64,000 nt of DNA from Paenibacillus aceris (GTDB lineage: Bacteria > Bacillota > Bacilli > Paenibacillales > NBRC-103111). The notes under the pieces were generated by a model. That model was not told where the DNA came from, did not search any database, and saw only the letters and a program-made list of their open reading frames with translations. Positions 18,039 through 26,827 of this stretch are shown here, piece after piece. The stretch spans positions 1 through 64,000 of the forward strand of contig NZ_JAGGKV010000010.1 in the NCBI RefSeq assembly GCF_017874035.1. Direction: 5' to 3'. The translations under genes were made by a program, and so were the position numbers. Within the stretch, counting starts at the first letter, position 1, and every line of letters starts with the position of its first letter.

Positions 18039-18965
18039 TTACACCTCAATACTCGCTACATGCCTGAGTTTATCGGGATTCACAACCAAATAAACAGCCG
18101 CAACCCGATTATCTTCAACATGGAAGGTCATGACATTGTTCGCCTGACCGTCCTGATAAGATACAACACCCAGTTGTCCATTCACTGTCGTTAATGCAAA
18201 GCTGAAACCAACCGGAACTTTGGCGAGTATGCCGGATAAGAACAGCGCAATGCGTTCCGCCCCCTCAATAGGTCGAATGGCCGCTCTGACCTTGCCTCCA
18301 CCGTCTGAGTATAAGACAGCATCCGTTTTGACGATGTTCAGCAATTGAGCCATGTTCCCGGAAACTAGAGCTTGCACGAATTGTTCCACGACAGCGTTTG
18401 CCTGCTCCTTAACAGGCTGCTTAGACCGCATGCCTCCTGTATCCGGATCGTCCTGATTGGCAAAGGTGCTGATAGCGTTTTTGGCCCTGCGAAAAATCTG
18501 GCGGCAGTTCGTGCTGCTTTTGCAGACAATTTCGGCGATCTCTTCGTAATCGTATTGCAGGACTTCCCTTAATATGAAAACCGCCCGCTCAACCCAGGAA
18601 AGCTGCTGCAGCAATAACAAGTAAGCGGTAGACAAGGACTCTTTTTGCGAATAAAATCGTTCTGGCGCATCGTCCAGGCTCTCCGCCGTCGTCGTCATAA
18701 GTGGCTCCGGCAACCACGGGCCGACGTAAACTTCGCGCATTTTGCTAGCGGAACGCAGCTTGTCAATGCAGCGATTAGTCACGATTTTGCACAAATAAGC
18801 TTTAGGCTTCTGAATGCCTTGAGGATTTTTCTCATTCATATAGAGAAATGCCTCTTGTACGATATCCTCCGCATCCATGACACTCCCCAGCATCCGGTAA
18901 GCGAGTGAGAACAATAACGGTTTATACGCGGTATACATCCGCTCGGCATCTCCGTCTATTTCCAT
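18039..18965 (-). CDS. ECF sigma factor of group ECF41 with C-terminal SnoaL-like extension
   Basis: A 308-residue sigma factor. Region 2 lies at about 12-75 (AYRMLGSVMDAEDIVQEAFL) and region 4 at about 110-165. All three ECF41 signatures are present: WLPEP (84-88) in the linker, DGGGK (221-225) and NPDKL (296-300) in the SnoaL-like extension. In studied ECF41 proteins the extension replaces an anti-sigma factor and tunes activity. The ATG at 18965 is seven bases after GGGAGGT. It is the second gene of an operon with a flavin oxidoreductase, the partner class expected for ECF41. No separate anti-sigma gene is nearby. The signal is unknown. Confidence 0.95.
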   Translation of the reverse strand: MEIDGDAERMYTAYKPLLFSLAYRMLGSVMDAEDIVQEAFLYMNEKNPQGIQKPKAYLCKIVTNRCIDKLRSASKMREVYVGPWLPEPLMTTTAESLDDAPERFYSQKESLSTAYLLLLQQLSWVERAVFILREVLQYDYEEIAEIVCKSSTNCRQIFRRAKNAISTFANQDDPDTGGMRSKQPVKEQANAVVEQFVQALVSGNMAQLLNIVKTDAVLYSDGGGKVRAAIRPIEGAERIALFLSGILAKVPVGFSFALTTVNGQLGVVSYQDGQANNVMTFHVEDNRVAAVYLVVNPDKLRHVASIEV

Positions 18966-18992
18966 AGCTTGCACCTCCCATACATTGCCATT

Positions 18993-20297
18993 TTACGCCA
19001 GACGGCTGCTCTTTAAAATAGCTGCTGCCGCTCGTTTGGCGCTAGCTGCTGAAGCATCGGCCAGCATTTCGCCATGCGTGACCCAATCTCCGGCCACATA
19101 GAGGCCGCGAATTCCCTCAACAGCGGGTCCTGTGAAACGAGACGATTTCCCCGTATGCAGGGTGTCGTGGACAACCGTGATATTAGGCAGGAACTGCCGC
19201 ACCACCACTTCTTCTTCCCAGCCCGGATGAAGGGTATTCATCACGGCAACGAGCATCCTCTCGTCAGCTTTCGGATCACTTTCCCCAGGGCCGTTGTACT
19301 TCACCAGATGCATAACTAATGTTCCATTGTCGCTTAATTGAGCATTCACGGTATGGTGAGAGAAAAAAATCGGTTGATCGAGACCCATGGCAACATCCCG
19401 GCCTCGTTCAGGCAGCTTTCTTAAACCAAGATCCAGACATGCCGCCATAGAAGGGCGTGCTTGATCCTTCCACTGCTTTAACATAGTGCGATCCGCCGTA
19501 TCACCTACCAACTTATAAGTTTCAGATGGAGAAGCGGTGCTGATGACATTCGCTACATTGACCTCCGCCCCGTCTGCAAGCTTAACCTTGAGAACCTTGC
19601 CATTCTCTTGCACGATTTCCTTCACATCTTTGCTGCTTACGATTTGTACGCCGGCTTGAATAGCTTTGTCTTTGAGCTGATCCACAATCGTCTGCCAACC
19701 CCCATGCAGGTAGAGGACGCCCTTTAAGGCACGCTGCAGCTGTGCCAATACGGCTCCTGCGAGCTGATAGTCGGGATCTTGCGCGTAAGTGGCCGTTCTG
19801 CATAGCGAATAAAAGATATGACGGACCATCGGGTCCGAGATCTCCGCCTCCGCCCAAGCTCTGAGGCTACTATCAGGAATGCGATTCGTGTCCATTTTGG
19901 CAAGCTTCATCACAAGCTGCATGAGCTGCATTTTGCCGGACCATGTCAAAATCTTCGAAGTCAGCATACTCCCTAAATTCGCAGGCATGGGAACGATTTG
20001 GTTGTTCCACAAGGCATTTATCTTAGCAGGCGGACTTCCCCCGTATAGTCGAACGCCGAGCTCGGTCAAAATTGCGTACGCCTGCCCTGCGCGGTATAAC
20101 GCATGCCCGCCTAGATTAAAGAAGGCGCCATTCTTCTTATTCGTCATCGCCCTTCCGCCCACGCGTCCCGACTTCTCAAATAAAATAACGGACTGCCCGC
20201 CTTTCGCTAACTCAAGGGCCGCAATTAAACCCGCCAAGCCCCCACCTATGACTGCGGTATCACATTGGTCTAACTCAGATTTATTCAACTCCATCAT
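18993..20297 (-). CDS. FAD-dependent amine-oxidase/phytoene-dehydrogenase-like oxidoreductase
   Basis: A 434-residue flavoprotein. The N-terminal dinucleotide motif is VIGGGLAGLIAALELAKGG (GxGxxG at 18-23), followed by VILFEKSGRVGGRA, and the C-terminal FAD motif is GLYVAGDWVTHGEMLADASAASAKRAAAA. The pattern fits the protoporphyrinogen-oxidase/phytoene-desaturase superfamily but not clearly either enzyme, so the substrate is unknown. It is followed after 27 bases by the ECF41 sigma factor. Its promoter fits the ECF41 consensus, so it is probably the main output of that sigma factor. GGAGG lies 10 bases before the first of two adjacent ATG codons. Confidence 0.92.
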   Translation of the reverse strand: MMELNKSELDQCDTAVIGGGLAGLIAALELAKGGQSVILFEKSGRVGGRAMTNKKNGAFFNLGGHALYRAGQAYAILTELGVRLYGGSPPAKINALWNNQIVPMPANLGSMLTSKILTWSGKMQLMQLVMKLAKMDTNRIPDSSLRAWAEAEISDPMVRHIFYSLCRTATYAQDPDYQLAGAVLAQLQRALKGVLYLHGGWQTIVDQLKDKAIQAGVQIVSSKDVKEIVQENGKVLKVKLADGAEVNVANVISTASPSETYKLVGDTADRTMLKQWKDQARPSMAACLDLGLRKLPERGRDVAMGLDQPIFFSHHTVNAQLSDNGTLVMHLVKYNGPGESDPKADERMLVAVMNTLHPGWEEEVVVRQFLPNITVVHDTLHTGKSSRFTGPAVEGIRGLYVAGDWVTHGEMLADASAASAKRAAAAILKSSRLA

Positions 20298-20334
20298 CGT
20301 GAATCACCCTCCGTTTTCACATTTCTATATATAA

Positions 20335-20361
20335 GGCGAGTGAGGTAATGGTTCTGTGACA
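20335..20361 (-). promoter_or_regulatory. Probable ECF41 promoter of the oxidoreductase-sigma operon
   Basis: Minus strand TGTCACA (20355-20361), a 16-base spacer, CGCC (20335-20338). The reported ECF41 consensus is TGTCACA, about 16 bases, CGTC, so only one base differs. It lies about 40 bases before the start codon. Confidence 0.75.
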
Positions 20362-20370
20362 AAAGTTAAG

Positions 20371-20633
20371 CTTGTTTTTCGGCGTTAACGCGGATTTTTT
20401 TCGCGAAGTGCGTATGTTAGCGTTGAAAAACATCGTTATGGCGGGGAGTCGAGCCGGGAAGAGACATCTGCAGAAGTTGAGAAGGCCATTTCGGACGTCT
20501 CCGTGCTACATTTCTGCACTTCTCTCCCCGAGAGGGCCATTTTGGCTCTCTCAGTCCACAATTTCATCTCTGCACATCCTTCTTCAACTCCCCTTCTCTC
20601 CCCCTTCCAGCCAAGCACACAACCCCGCAACAA
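20371..20633. other. Intergenic stretch with a duplicated semi-palindromic module
   Basis: No gene seen. Two related 23-base modules (20479-20501 and 20530-20552) of the form GAGA-GGCCATTT-GG-TCTC lie 51 bases apart, each partly palindromic, followed by a pyrimidine-rich run. Function unknown. Confidence 0.4.
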
Positions 20634-20663
20634 CAAAAAACCTCCGACTCACAGAGTCGAAGG
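20634..20663 (-). terminator. Terminator of the ABC-2 transporter operon
   Basis: Minus strand CCTTCGACTC / GAGTCGGAGG hairpin followed by TTTTTT, 17 bases beyond the stop codon. Confidence 0.9.
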
Positions 20664-20679
20664 CCCAAACCAAACACGA

Positions 20680-21465
20680 TTACGATCCCGCGCCGCGGTA
20701 CCGTTTCACGCCAATATTCCAAACCGTAATGCCAATAAAACTGAAAACAACCCCCATGACCGGTGTCAGCAGCGCAAACCACTTCCAATTCTCCGGATCG
20801 ATGAAATACGCAGCGGGATAAAAGCCGACGAAAGCAAACGGCAAAATCCACGTCAAAATGCTGCGCAGCAGCTTATTGTAAATCGTCGCCGGATAGCGTC
20901 CATAGTTCTGGATGTTCCAGATCAGAGGCAGAATACCCGTCGGAGCATCGGAGAAAAAGGCAAGTGACGTCAGCGAGATATACACGCCCGCATAAATCAG
21001 AATCGATCCCACAACCATCACGATAAACATCAGCGGATCAGACCAATGGAACGGAAGTTCCAGCTGCACCCAAGAGTAAATCATGATAATCAGCCCCGCC
21101 AGCGCGCTGAAGAGAGACGCGGGATCCAGATTTTCAATCATCAGCTGCCATAAGTTATAAGCCGGTCGGGTCAGGATACGGTCCATTTCCCCTTTAACAA
21201 TATATCGTTCACTGAAGCCCCACAGATTAAAAAAAGTGATGAATATGCCATACGGGATCATAAAATAACCGTAAATGAACAAAATTTGTTCTTGATTCCA
21301 GCCGCCCAGCGATTGTGTTTGCATAAAGACGACGAGAATGAAGAATAAGTTAAGCCCATTGAACATCAGATCGGAAAGCACTTCAATCCAGAAGTCGGAT
21401 CGGTAGGTGAGACGGGTTTTCATGTAGTTTTTTAAATAATCGACAACTAGGGAGACATAGAACAT
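20680..21465 (-). CDS. ABC-2 family transporter permease, subunit 2
   Basis: A 261-residue integral membrane protein with about six helices and the ABC-2 pattern of pfam06182-type permeases (FSERYIVKGEMDRILTRPAYNLWQLM; FAFVGFYPAAYFI). It is last in a three-gene operon with an ATPase and a second, related permease, so the exporter is probably a heterodimer of permeases. The ATG at 21465 lies 6 bases after the previous gene's stop region. The substrate is not known; related operons are annotated as daunorubicin-type exporters without good evidence. Confidence 0.9.
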   Translation of the reverse strand: MFYVSLVVDYLKNYMKTRLTYRSDFWIEVLSDLMFNGLNLFFILVVFMQTQSLGGWNQEQILFIYGYFMIPYGIFITFFNLWGFSERYIVKGEMDRILTRPAYNLWQLMIENLDPASLFSALAGLIIMIYSWVQLELPFHWSDPLMFIVMVVGSILIYAGVYISLTSLAFFSDAPTGILPLIWNIQNYGRYPATIYNKLLRSILTWILPFAFVGFYPAAYFIDPENWKWFALLTPVMGVVFSFIGITVWNIGVKRYRGAGS

Positions 21466-21471
21466 CTTGTG

Positions 21472-22266
21472 TTAACCCCCCTGTACGAATAAACGCGTTT
21501 TGGATTTTATCCAGAGGACGGCAATTGGAATGAGCAGAAGCACAAACCACAACACTTGCACGCCAAGGTTTTGGAAAATCGCCGAACCTGTAATCTTTCC
21601 GGTGAACACTGCGCTCGGCAGGTACGTAATGGCTTGAAACGGCAACCATTCCAAAACCGCTTTGGACCACCCCGGGAAAAAGTAGATCGGAATAATCAAG
21701 CCGGAAAACAAGTCGACCGCAACGCGCTTCATGCGCATCAGGCCTTCGTTATTTTCCAGGAAGAACGCAAACAACCCGGTAATGATATTAAGCTGCGTAT
21801 TGATTAAGAAGCTGAAAAACAGCATTACGAAATAGATCAGCCAAAGGCTGGGATCACTTGGGAATTCAATCGGCAGCAGCAGCCAAATGAAAATCATGCC
21901 CGGCGTTGTGAAGAGCAGCAAACGGAAGACACCCTCTCCGAGTCCTTGCATCATTTTCACAAACACATAATTATAAGGCCGGATGAATTGGATCGCTACG
22001 CTGCCGTCGCGAATTTCATTGGCAATTTCCCGGTCTAAGTTATTGAAATAAAAAGCGCGCCCCATCCAGGAAATCGCCACATAGGTGGTCATTTGCCCGA
22101 GTGTCAGGCCGCCGATCATCTCTTGCCCGCCATAAATCGCTTTATACACAAAATAATAGGCCCCAATATTGAGGGCATAAATCAAAATGCCGCTGTAGTA
22201 ATTCACCCGGTAAGCGAGCATCATGAGAAAACGCATGCGAATAACTTCCAAGTACGCGCTAAGCAT
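21472..22266 (-). CDS. ABC-2 family transporter permease, subunit 1
   Basis: A 264-residue membrane protein with about six helices. It is homologous in layout to its neighbour: a cytosolic coupling region (NNLDREIANEIRDGSVAIQFIRPYNYVFVKMMQGLGEG) corresponds to VKGEMDRILTRPAYN in the other subunit. It overlaps the ATPase gene by 8 bases (ATG inside the ATPase end), implying tight co-expression. Substrate unknown. Confidence 0.9.
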   Translation of the reverse strand: MLSAYLEVIRMRFLMMLAYRVNYYSGILIYALNIGAYYFVYKAIYGGQEMIGGLTLGQMTTYVAISWMGRAFYFNNLDREIANEIRDGSVAIQFIRPYNYVFVKMMQGLGEGVFRLLLFTTPGMIFIWLLLPIEFPSDPSLWLIYFVMLFFSFLINTQLNIITGLFAFFLENNEGLMRMKRVAVDLFSGLIIPIYFFPGWSKAVLEWLPFQAITYLPSAVFTGKITGSAIFQNLGVQVLWFVLLLIPIAVLWIKSKTRLFVQGG

Positions 22267-23314
22267 GTGTGACGACTCCCTCTGGCTGCTTCGCTTCCTC
22301 TGGACGTTTCACATCGGCTGAACCTGCTTTATATATTTCTCGTACGATGTCATCTGTATTGGTTTCATTGATTTTGATATCTTGAATCTGCACAACGCCG
22401 ACCACGCGGCTCAGCACTTCAGACACGTTCGCGCGCTCGAAAGGGATAAACACCTTGGCGGACAATTCATTCTCAAGCTGCCACGCCACCTCTAGACCCT
22501 GTGTGAGCTCTTGCAGGCGCGGCAGTGTGATCGGATGTTCGAACTGGAGCACCACTTCCTTACCTTTGCCCCACTTGACTTTCAGCTCCTCCAGACCGCC
22601 GTCATAAATAATACGGCCGTCATCGAGCATAATAACTCGCGAGCAAAGCGCCTCTATATCCTGCAAATCATGCGTAGTCAGCAGGATCGTTGTCTCGTAG
22701 CGCTGATTGAGTGATTTTAGAAACTCACGAATTTCTGTTTTCACGACGATATCCAATCCGATCGTTGGCTCGTCTAAGAAAAGAATGGCCGGATTATGAA
22801 TCAGCGAAGCGGCAAGCTCACAGCGCATCCGCTGCCCCAAACTCAATTTACGGACAGGTCGTGATAATAAATCAGATAATTGTAGGCGATCGACCAGCTC
22901 GTCGAGGCGCTTTTTGTAGTCGGCTTCGGAGACGCGATACACTTTTTTCAACAATTGAAATGATTCCACCACACCGATGTCCCACCACAGCTGGCTGCGT
23001 TGACCGAACACGACGCCGATTCCAGCGACGAACTTCTCGCGTTCTTTGAACGGAATGAAGCCATTCACCTTGATATGTCCTGAAGTAGGAACAAGAATGC
23101 CGGTCAGCATCTTGATGGTGGTCGATTTACCGGCGCCATTTTCACCGATATATCCGCAAATTTCGCCCTTAGGAATTTGAAAGCTAATGTCTTTGACAGC
23201 TGTAATGTGTTTGTATTCTCTATGAAATAAATCTTGGAAGGCGCCTTTTAAGCCGCCGCGGCTCTGCTGAACTTGAAATTCTTTGCGAAGCATTTCTACA
23301 TCTATGGCTAACAT
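22259..23314 (-). CDS. ABC-2 type exporter ATPase
   Basis: A 351-residue cytosolic ATPase with Walker A GENGAGKSTT (about 58-67), Q-loop GVVFGQRSQLWWDIGV, a variant signature LSLGQRMRCELAASL, Walker B ILFLDEPTIGLD and H-loop LLTTHD. A 100-residue C-terminal extension (VVLQFEHPITLPRL...) is typical of this exporter type. It heads the three-gene operon. The FGQRSQLWWD motif is characteristic of the ATPases paired with two ABC-2 permeases of this kind. No drug target or lantibiotic gene is adjacent, so the exported compound cannot be inferred. Confidence 0.93.
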   Translation of the reverse strand: MLAIDVEMLRKEFQVQQSRGGLKGAFQDLFHREYKHITAVKDISFQIPKGEICGYIGENGAGKSTTIKMLTGILVPTSGHIKVNGFIPFKEREKFVAGIGVVFGQRSQLWWDIGVVESFQLLKKVYRVSEADYKKRLDELVDRLQLSDLLSRPVRKLSLGQRMRCELAASLIHNPAILFLDEPTIGLDIVVKTEIREFLKSLNQRYETTILLTTHDLQDIEALCSRVIMLDDGRIIYDGGLEELKVKWGKGKEVVLQFEHPITLPRLQELTQGLEVAWQLENELSAKVFIPFERANVSEVLSRVVGVVQIQDIKINETNTDDIVREIYKAGSADVKRPEEAKQPEGVVTHA

Positions 23315-23371
23315 GAACTTCCCCCTGTCCCTGTAGACTCGGCTACATATAACGGCAAAATTCGCCGTAAC

Positions 23372-23401
23372 TTGCTATCGAAGTTTCGTAGCATCTATAA
23401 T
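23372..23401 (+). promoter_or_regulatory. Candidate promoter of the LCP gene
   Basis: TTGCTA (23372-23377), 18-base spacer, TATAAT (23396-23401). The -10 is perfect and the -35 moderate. Confidence 0.55.
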
Positions 23402-23510
23402 ATGGATCATAAAGCTAAAATGTAAAACAGATGCACCCAACTCATGATACATGAATTCTGTAAGAAAAAAAAGTACAGATTATCTCTACCAAAGAAAGGA
23501 GCGCAGAACC

Positions 23511-24548
23511 TTGAGAATTATTAAACGAACCTTGCTCCTGATCGGCTTACTCCTTATGGTGGCAGCTGGTTATTATTCCTATTCCTTTTATCAATTCGCG
23601 CAAAACATATCCAATAATTCGGATGCTCCGAAGGGCAGCACGCCCCTTATCGCTCAGACGGTCAAAGACAAAGGAGACAAATATACGCCACCCAAATGGG
23701 AGGGCAAGCAGCGAGTTAATATTTTACTTCTAGGTGGAGATTCCCGCGGTATGGTGAAGAATGAGCTGCCCCGGTCCGACAGTATTATGCTCGCATCGAT
23801 TGATCCTGTGACCAAGAAAGCGCACCTTTTCTCCATCCTTCGTGATACATATGTGAAAATTCCAGGCGAAGGCGAAGACCGCATCAACACGGCGATTACG
23901 ACAGGCGGACCGAATTTGGCCATGAAAACCGTAAGCGACTTGCTTGGCATCCCCGTCCAGTACTATGTTTATACAGATTTCAAAGGTTTTATTGCCCTTA
24001 TCGATGCTGTAGGCGGGATTGATATCGACGTCGAAAAGGATATGAAGTACACCGATTCAGAAGATGACCACGTATATGATATTAATCTGAAAAAAGGGCT
24101 CCAGCATCTCGATGGCAAAACAGCACTTCAGTATGTGCGCTTCCGGCACGATGCCTTATCAGACTTCTCGCGTACGGAACGCCAGCGGAAGTTCCTAACG
24201 GCAGTAGCCCAAAAAATGCAAACCACGTCATCTCTCATTAAACTGCCAAAAATTTTGAATGCAATGGATCCTTACATTGATACGAATCTAAGTGTAACGG
24301 ATATGCTGAAGCTCGCTACTTTGGGCTATGAAGCCAAAGCCGACGGCATCGTCTCCTCCCAGCTTCCGCCGACCGATCTCCTCGTCGAGAAAAATGTCCG
24401 CGGCGCTGCGGTAATAACAGCGAACAAAGATAAGCTGCAGCAATATGTGAAGGATTTATTTGCCGGCAAGGCGGAGGCGGACACCGGTCCAACGAAGCCA
24501 TCGCCATCCCCTACACCGAAGTCATCCGTGAAAACAACGGCAAAGTAA
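23511..24548 (+). CDS. LytR-CpsA-Psr (LCP) family wall-polymer ligase
   Basis: A 345-residue membrane-anchored protein: cytosolic basic N-terminus, one membrane helix (about 8-27), then an LCP domain with conserved VNILLLGGDSRG, RSDSIMLASIDP, HLFSILRDTYV, DRINTAITTGGP, GLQHLDGKTALQYVRFRHD and DFSRTERQRKFL. A Pro/Ser/Thr/Lys-rich tail ends it. Family knowledge: LCP enzymes attach teichoic acids or other polymers to peptidoglycan. Start choice: a TTG at 23511 lies nine bases after AAGGAG, whereas the in-frame ATG at 23451 has no ribosome-binding site, so TTG is preferred. If the ATG is used, 20 residues are added. Confidence 0.92.
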   Translation: MRIIKRTLLLIGLLLMVAAGYYSYSFYQFAQNISNNSDAPKGSTPLIAQTVKDKGDKYTPPKWEGKQRVNILLLGGDSRGMVKNELPRSDSIMLASIDPVTKKAHLFSILRDTYVKIPGEGEDRINTAITTGGPNLAMKTVSDLLGIPVQYYVYTDFKGFIALIDAVGGIDIDVEKDMKYTDSEDDHVYDINLKKGLQHLDGKTALQYVRFRHDALSDFSRTERQRKFLTAVAQKMQTTSSLIKLPKILNAMDPYIDTNLSVTDMLKLATLGYEAKADGIVSSQLPPTDLLVEKNVRGAAVITANKDKLQQYVKDLFAGKAEADTGPTKPSPSPTPKSSVKTTAK

Positions 24549-24567
24549 GTGACCGAAGATTAACATG

Positions 24568-24614
24568 CCTCTACTTGGTGCAGGGCTTTAAGCCCCTCAA
24601 GTAGAGGCTTTTTG
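24568..24614 (+). terminator. Terminator of the LCP gene
   Basis: Perfect CCTCTACTTG / CAAGTAGAGG stem with an inner GGGCTTTAAGCCC hairpin and a TTTTT tail. Confidence 0.9.
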
Positions 24615-24756
24615 TGAGATAATTAACTACATAAAATTAATTAACGTATCCGCTCGATCCGTTGGTAATGGCAACTCAGTCCGTTACACAGGAGAAAGAC
24701 AGAACAAAACAAGAAAAACACAACAAAAAACTACATTAAAGGAATGATTTTTTCTT

Positions 24757-26103
24757 ATGGAACGCAAAAACTCCGAGCAGTTATATCAGGAAGCACTGCA
24801 GCACATCGTCGGCGGGGTCAACTCCCCTTCCCGCTCATTCAAGGCCGTCGGCGGCGGCGCTCCCGTCTTCATGAAGCGTGCGCAGGGCGCACACTTCTGG
24901 GATGTAGACGGGAATCGCTTCATTGACTACCTCGCCGCCTACGGCCCAATCATTACCGGTCATGCGCACCCGCACGTGACCGAAGCGATTTGCCGCGCCG
25001 CACAGAACGGCACGCTGTACGGCACCCCGACCGAACTCGAGATCGAGTTCGCCAAAATGCTCAAGTCCGCGATTCCTTCGCTGGACAAAGTGCGCTTCGT
25101 CAACTCCGGCACCGAGGCCGTGATGACGACGATCCGCGTGGCGCGCGCCTACACCGGGCGAACCAAAATCATTAAGTTCGCCGGCTGCTACCACGGCCAC
25201 TCCGATCTCGTGCTCGTGGCGGCCGGCTCCGGGCCGTCCACGCTCGGCACGCCGGACAGCGCCGGCGTGCCTGCGAGCATCGCGCAAGAGGTCATCACCG
25301 TGCCGTTCAACGACATTCCGGCACTCGAAGCCGCCCTTGCGCGCTGGGGCGAAGACATTGCCGCCGTGATGATCGAGCCCATCGTCGGCAACTTCGGCAT
25401 GGTCATGCCTCATGCCGGCTACCTCGAGCAGCTCTGCGCAGCTGCTCGCAAATACGGAGCCCTCGTCATCTACGACGAGGTCATCACAGCGTTCCGCTTC
25501 CATTACGGAGCGGCACAGACGTACCCCGGCCTCCCTCTCGTGGAGGGCGGCACAGCCGAGGCGGCGGCGCGCTTCGCCGCCGTCGAGCCAGACCTGACGG
25601 CCCTAGGCAAAGTGATCGGCGGCGGACTGCCGATCGGGGGCTATGGGGGCCGCAAGGCCGTGATGGAGCAGGTCGCGCCGCTCGGACCTGCGTACCAGGC
25701 CGGCACGATGGCGGGGAACCCCGCCTCCATCTCGGCCGGCATCGCCTGCCTGGAGGTGCTCCAGCAGGCAGGCGTTTACGCCAAGCTCGAGCAGCTTGGC
25801 GCGACGCTTGCGGATGGGATCGCGGAATCCGCCGCGAGACACGGCATCGCCTTGACGCTGAACCGTATAGGCGGGGCCTTCTCTACCCACTTCTGCGATC
25901 ATCCCGTCACCAACTATGACGAAGCGCAGGATACGGATGGCGAACGCTTCGCGGACTTCTTCCGCCTCATGCTGGAGCAAGGCATCAACCTCGCCCCTTC
26001 CAAATATGAAGCATGGTTCATGACCATCGCCCATACCGAAGAGGATATCGCTCTAACGCTGGACGCGGTCGACAATGCATTCAAAACAATGAAAACTAGA
26101 TAA
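24757..26103 (+). CDS. hemL: Glutamate-1-semialdehyde 2,1-aminomutase
   Basis: A 448-residue PLP enzyme that converts glutamate-1-semialdehyde to 5-aminolevulinate in C5 heme synthesis. The PLP lysine lies in [20 protein letters not shown], and [36 protein letters not shown] and [14 protein letters not shown] are canonical. A segment ([20 protein letters not shown]) inserted before the PLP lysine is longer than usual (about 15 extra residues). No other hem gene is adjacent, so this may be the second, GsaB-like paralogue common in Bacillales. Coding sequence from about 24840 to 25850 is very GC-rich, unlike its surroundings. AAAGGA lies 12 bases before the ATG. Confidence 0.95.
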   Translation: MERKNSEQLYQEALQHIVGGVNSPSRSFKAVGGGAPVFMKRAQGAHFWDVDGNRFIDYLAAYGPIITGHAHPHVTEAICRAAQNGTLYGTPTELEIEFAKMLKSAIPSLDKVRFVNSGTEAVMTTIRVARAYTGRTKIIKFAGCYHGHSDLVLVAAGSGPSTLGTPDSAGVPASIAQEVITVPFNDIPALEAALARWGEDIAAVMIEPIVGNFGMVMPHAGYLEQLCAAARKYGALVIYDEVITAFRFHYGAAQTYPGLPLVEGGTAEAAARFAAVEPDLTALGKVIGGGLPIGGYGGRKAVMEQVAPLGPAYQAGTMAGNPASISAGIACLEVLQQAGVYAKLEQLGATLADGIAESAARHGIALTLNRIGGAFSTHFCDHPVTNYDEAQDTDGERFADFFRLMLEQGINLAPSKYEAWFMTIAHTEEDIALTLDAVDNAFKTMKTR

Positions 26104-26317
26104 TTTCTCAACAAGTGGACCTGCTCCATGTCAAAATACAGGTTTGTACCTGCGAAACTCAAGCAATAACTCAGCACCAATCCGCGTCTGTTTCACGAAG
26201 CCAAACTTATTAGAAAATACACACAATTAATGGGGTCTGACCCGAAAATGGAGCCTGTCAGCCCCCTTCCACAGCAGGTATTTCTTGGTCCCTTGCACGC
26301 CCAACATGTCCCAGAAG

Positions 26318-26357
26318 CGAACTATGATCCTATCAGGATCATAGTTCGTTCGTATTT
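26318..26357 (+). terminator. Strong hairpin downstream of hemL
   Basis: Perfect 14-base arms (CGAACTATGATCCT and reverse complement) with a 3-base loop and a T-rich tail, 215 bases after the hemL stop. It may be the real end of the hemL transcript. Confidence 0.7.
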
Positions 26358-26790
26358 TAAGAGGACTCCAAGCTATGAATAAATTGGTTTTATTCACCAG
26401 TATACAAAAAAGGTAACGCTTACATTTGTGTTTTCGCTCTGCAACTATTGTCGGATGAAGTTTTTCATGCTATTCTAAGATTACTTTTACCCTTTTCACG
26501 AAAAGTCTTGTTTTCGCAGTATTTTCCTAGAAAGTTAGGGCATGATTTACAAATTCACGTTCGTTTTTTGTATGCGACGCCTTACTTTATAACGGGTCGA
26601 TTCTTGACTGAATTCAAGGGAGCCATTTCCTCGAAATTGGCATGCTATTCAGTTAAATTGCATTTTTATTCAGAATCTCGCATATTTCGTTTTTGACCAC
26701 TTTCCGGTCATCCATTGAAAATGCTAAGAGTTGCGGGCTCATTAAGCCAAAATGCAAGAAGCGTAAGTAGGAAGAGGAGTTTAAATATGT
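26358..26790. other. Long AT-rich region upstream of gltB
   Basis: No convincing gene. A candidate promoter is TTGTCG (26448-26453), 17-base spacer, TATTCT (26471-26476), which would give a leader of about 340 bases before gltB. Other weak promoter-like pairs exist, so the start site is open. A phrase near 26233 (GGGGTCTGACCCG) resembles insertion-sequence ends, but no transposase trace is present. Confidence 0.35.
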
Positions 26791-26793
26791 ATG

Positions 26794-26827
26794 GGAGGTG
26801 ACGGTCAGGCGACTGACCTGAGCAATG
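26794..26827 (+). promoter_or_regulatory. gltB translation-initiation region with a hairpin between SD and AUG
   Basis: GGAGGT at 26794-26799 is 25 bases from the ATG at 26825, too far for normal use. Between them GGTCAG (26803-26808) pairs with CTGACC (26813-26818) around a GCGA tetraloop of the GNRA class. Folding this 16-base hairpin brings the effective spacing to about 9 bases. No nearer ribosome-binding site exists, and an in-frame GTG at 26798 hits a stop codon. Confidence 0.7.

Noticed and set aside
24615-24756. T-box leader before hemL
   Set aside because: No AGGGTGG-type T-box sequence, specifier loop or terminator in the gap.
26220-26260. Insertion-sequence remnant (GGGGTCTGACCCG phrase)
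   Set aside because: Only a short phrase resembles IS ends; no transposase fragment or matching inverted end was found.
26448-26696. Short ORF upstream of gltB
   Set aside because: No ribosome-binding site, AT-rich, no recognisable features; more likely leader or promoter sequence.
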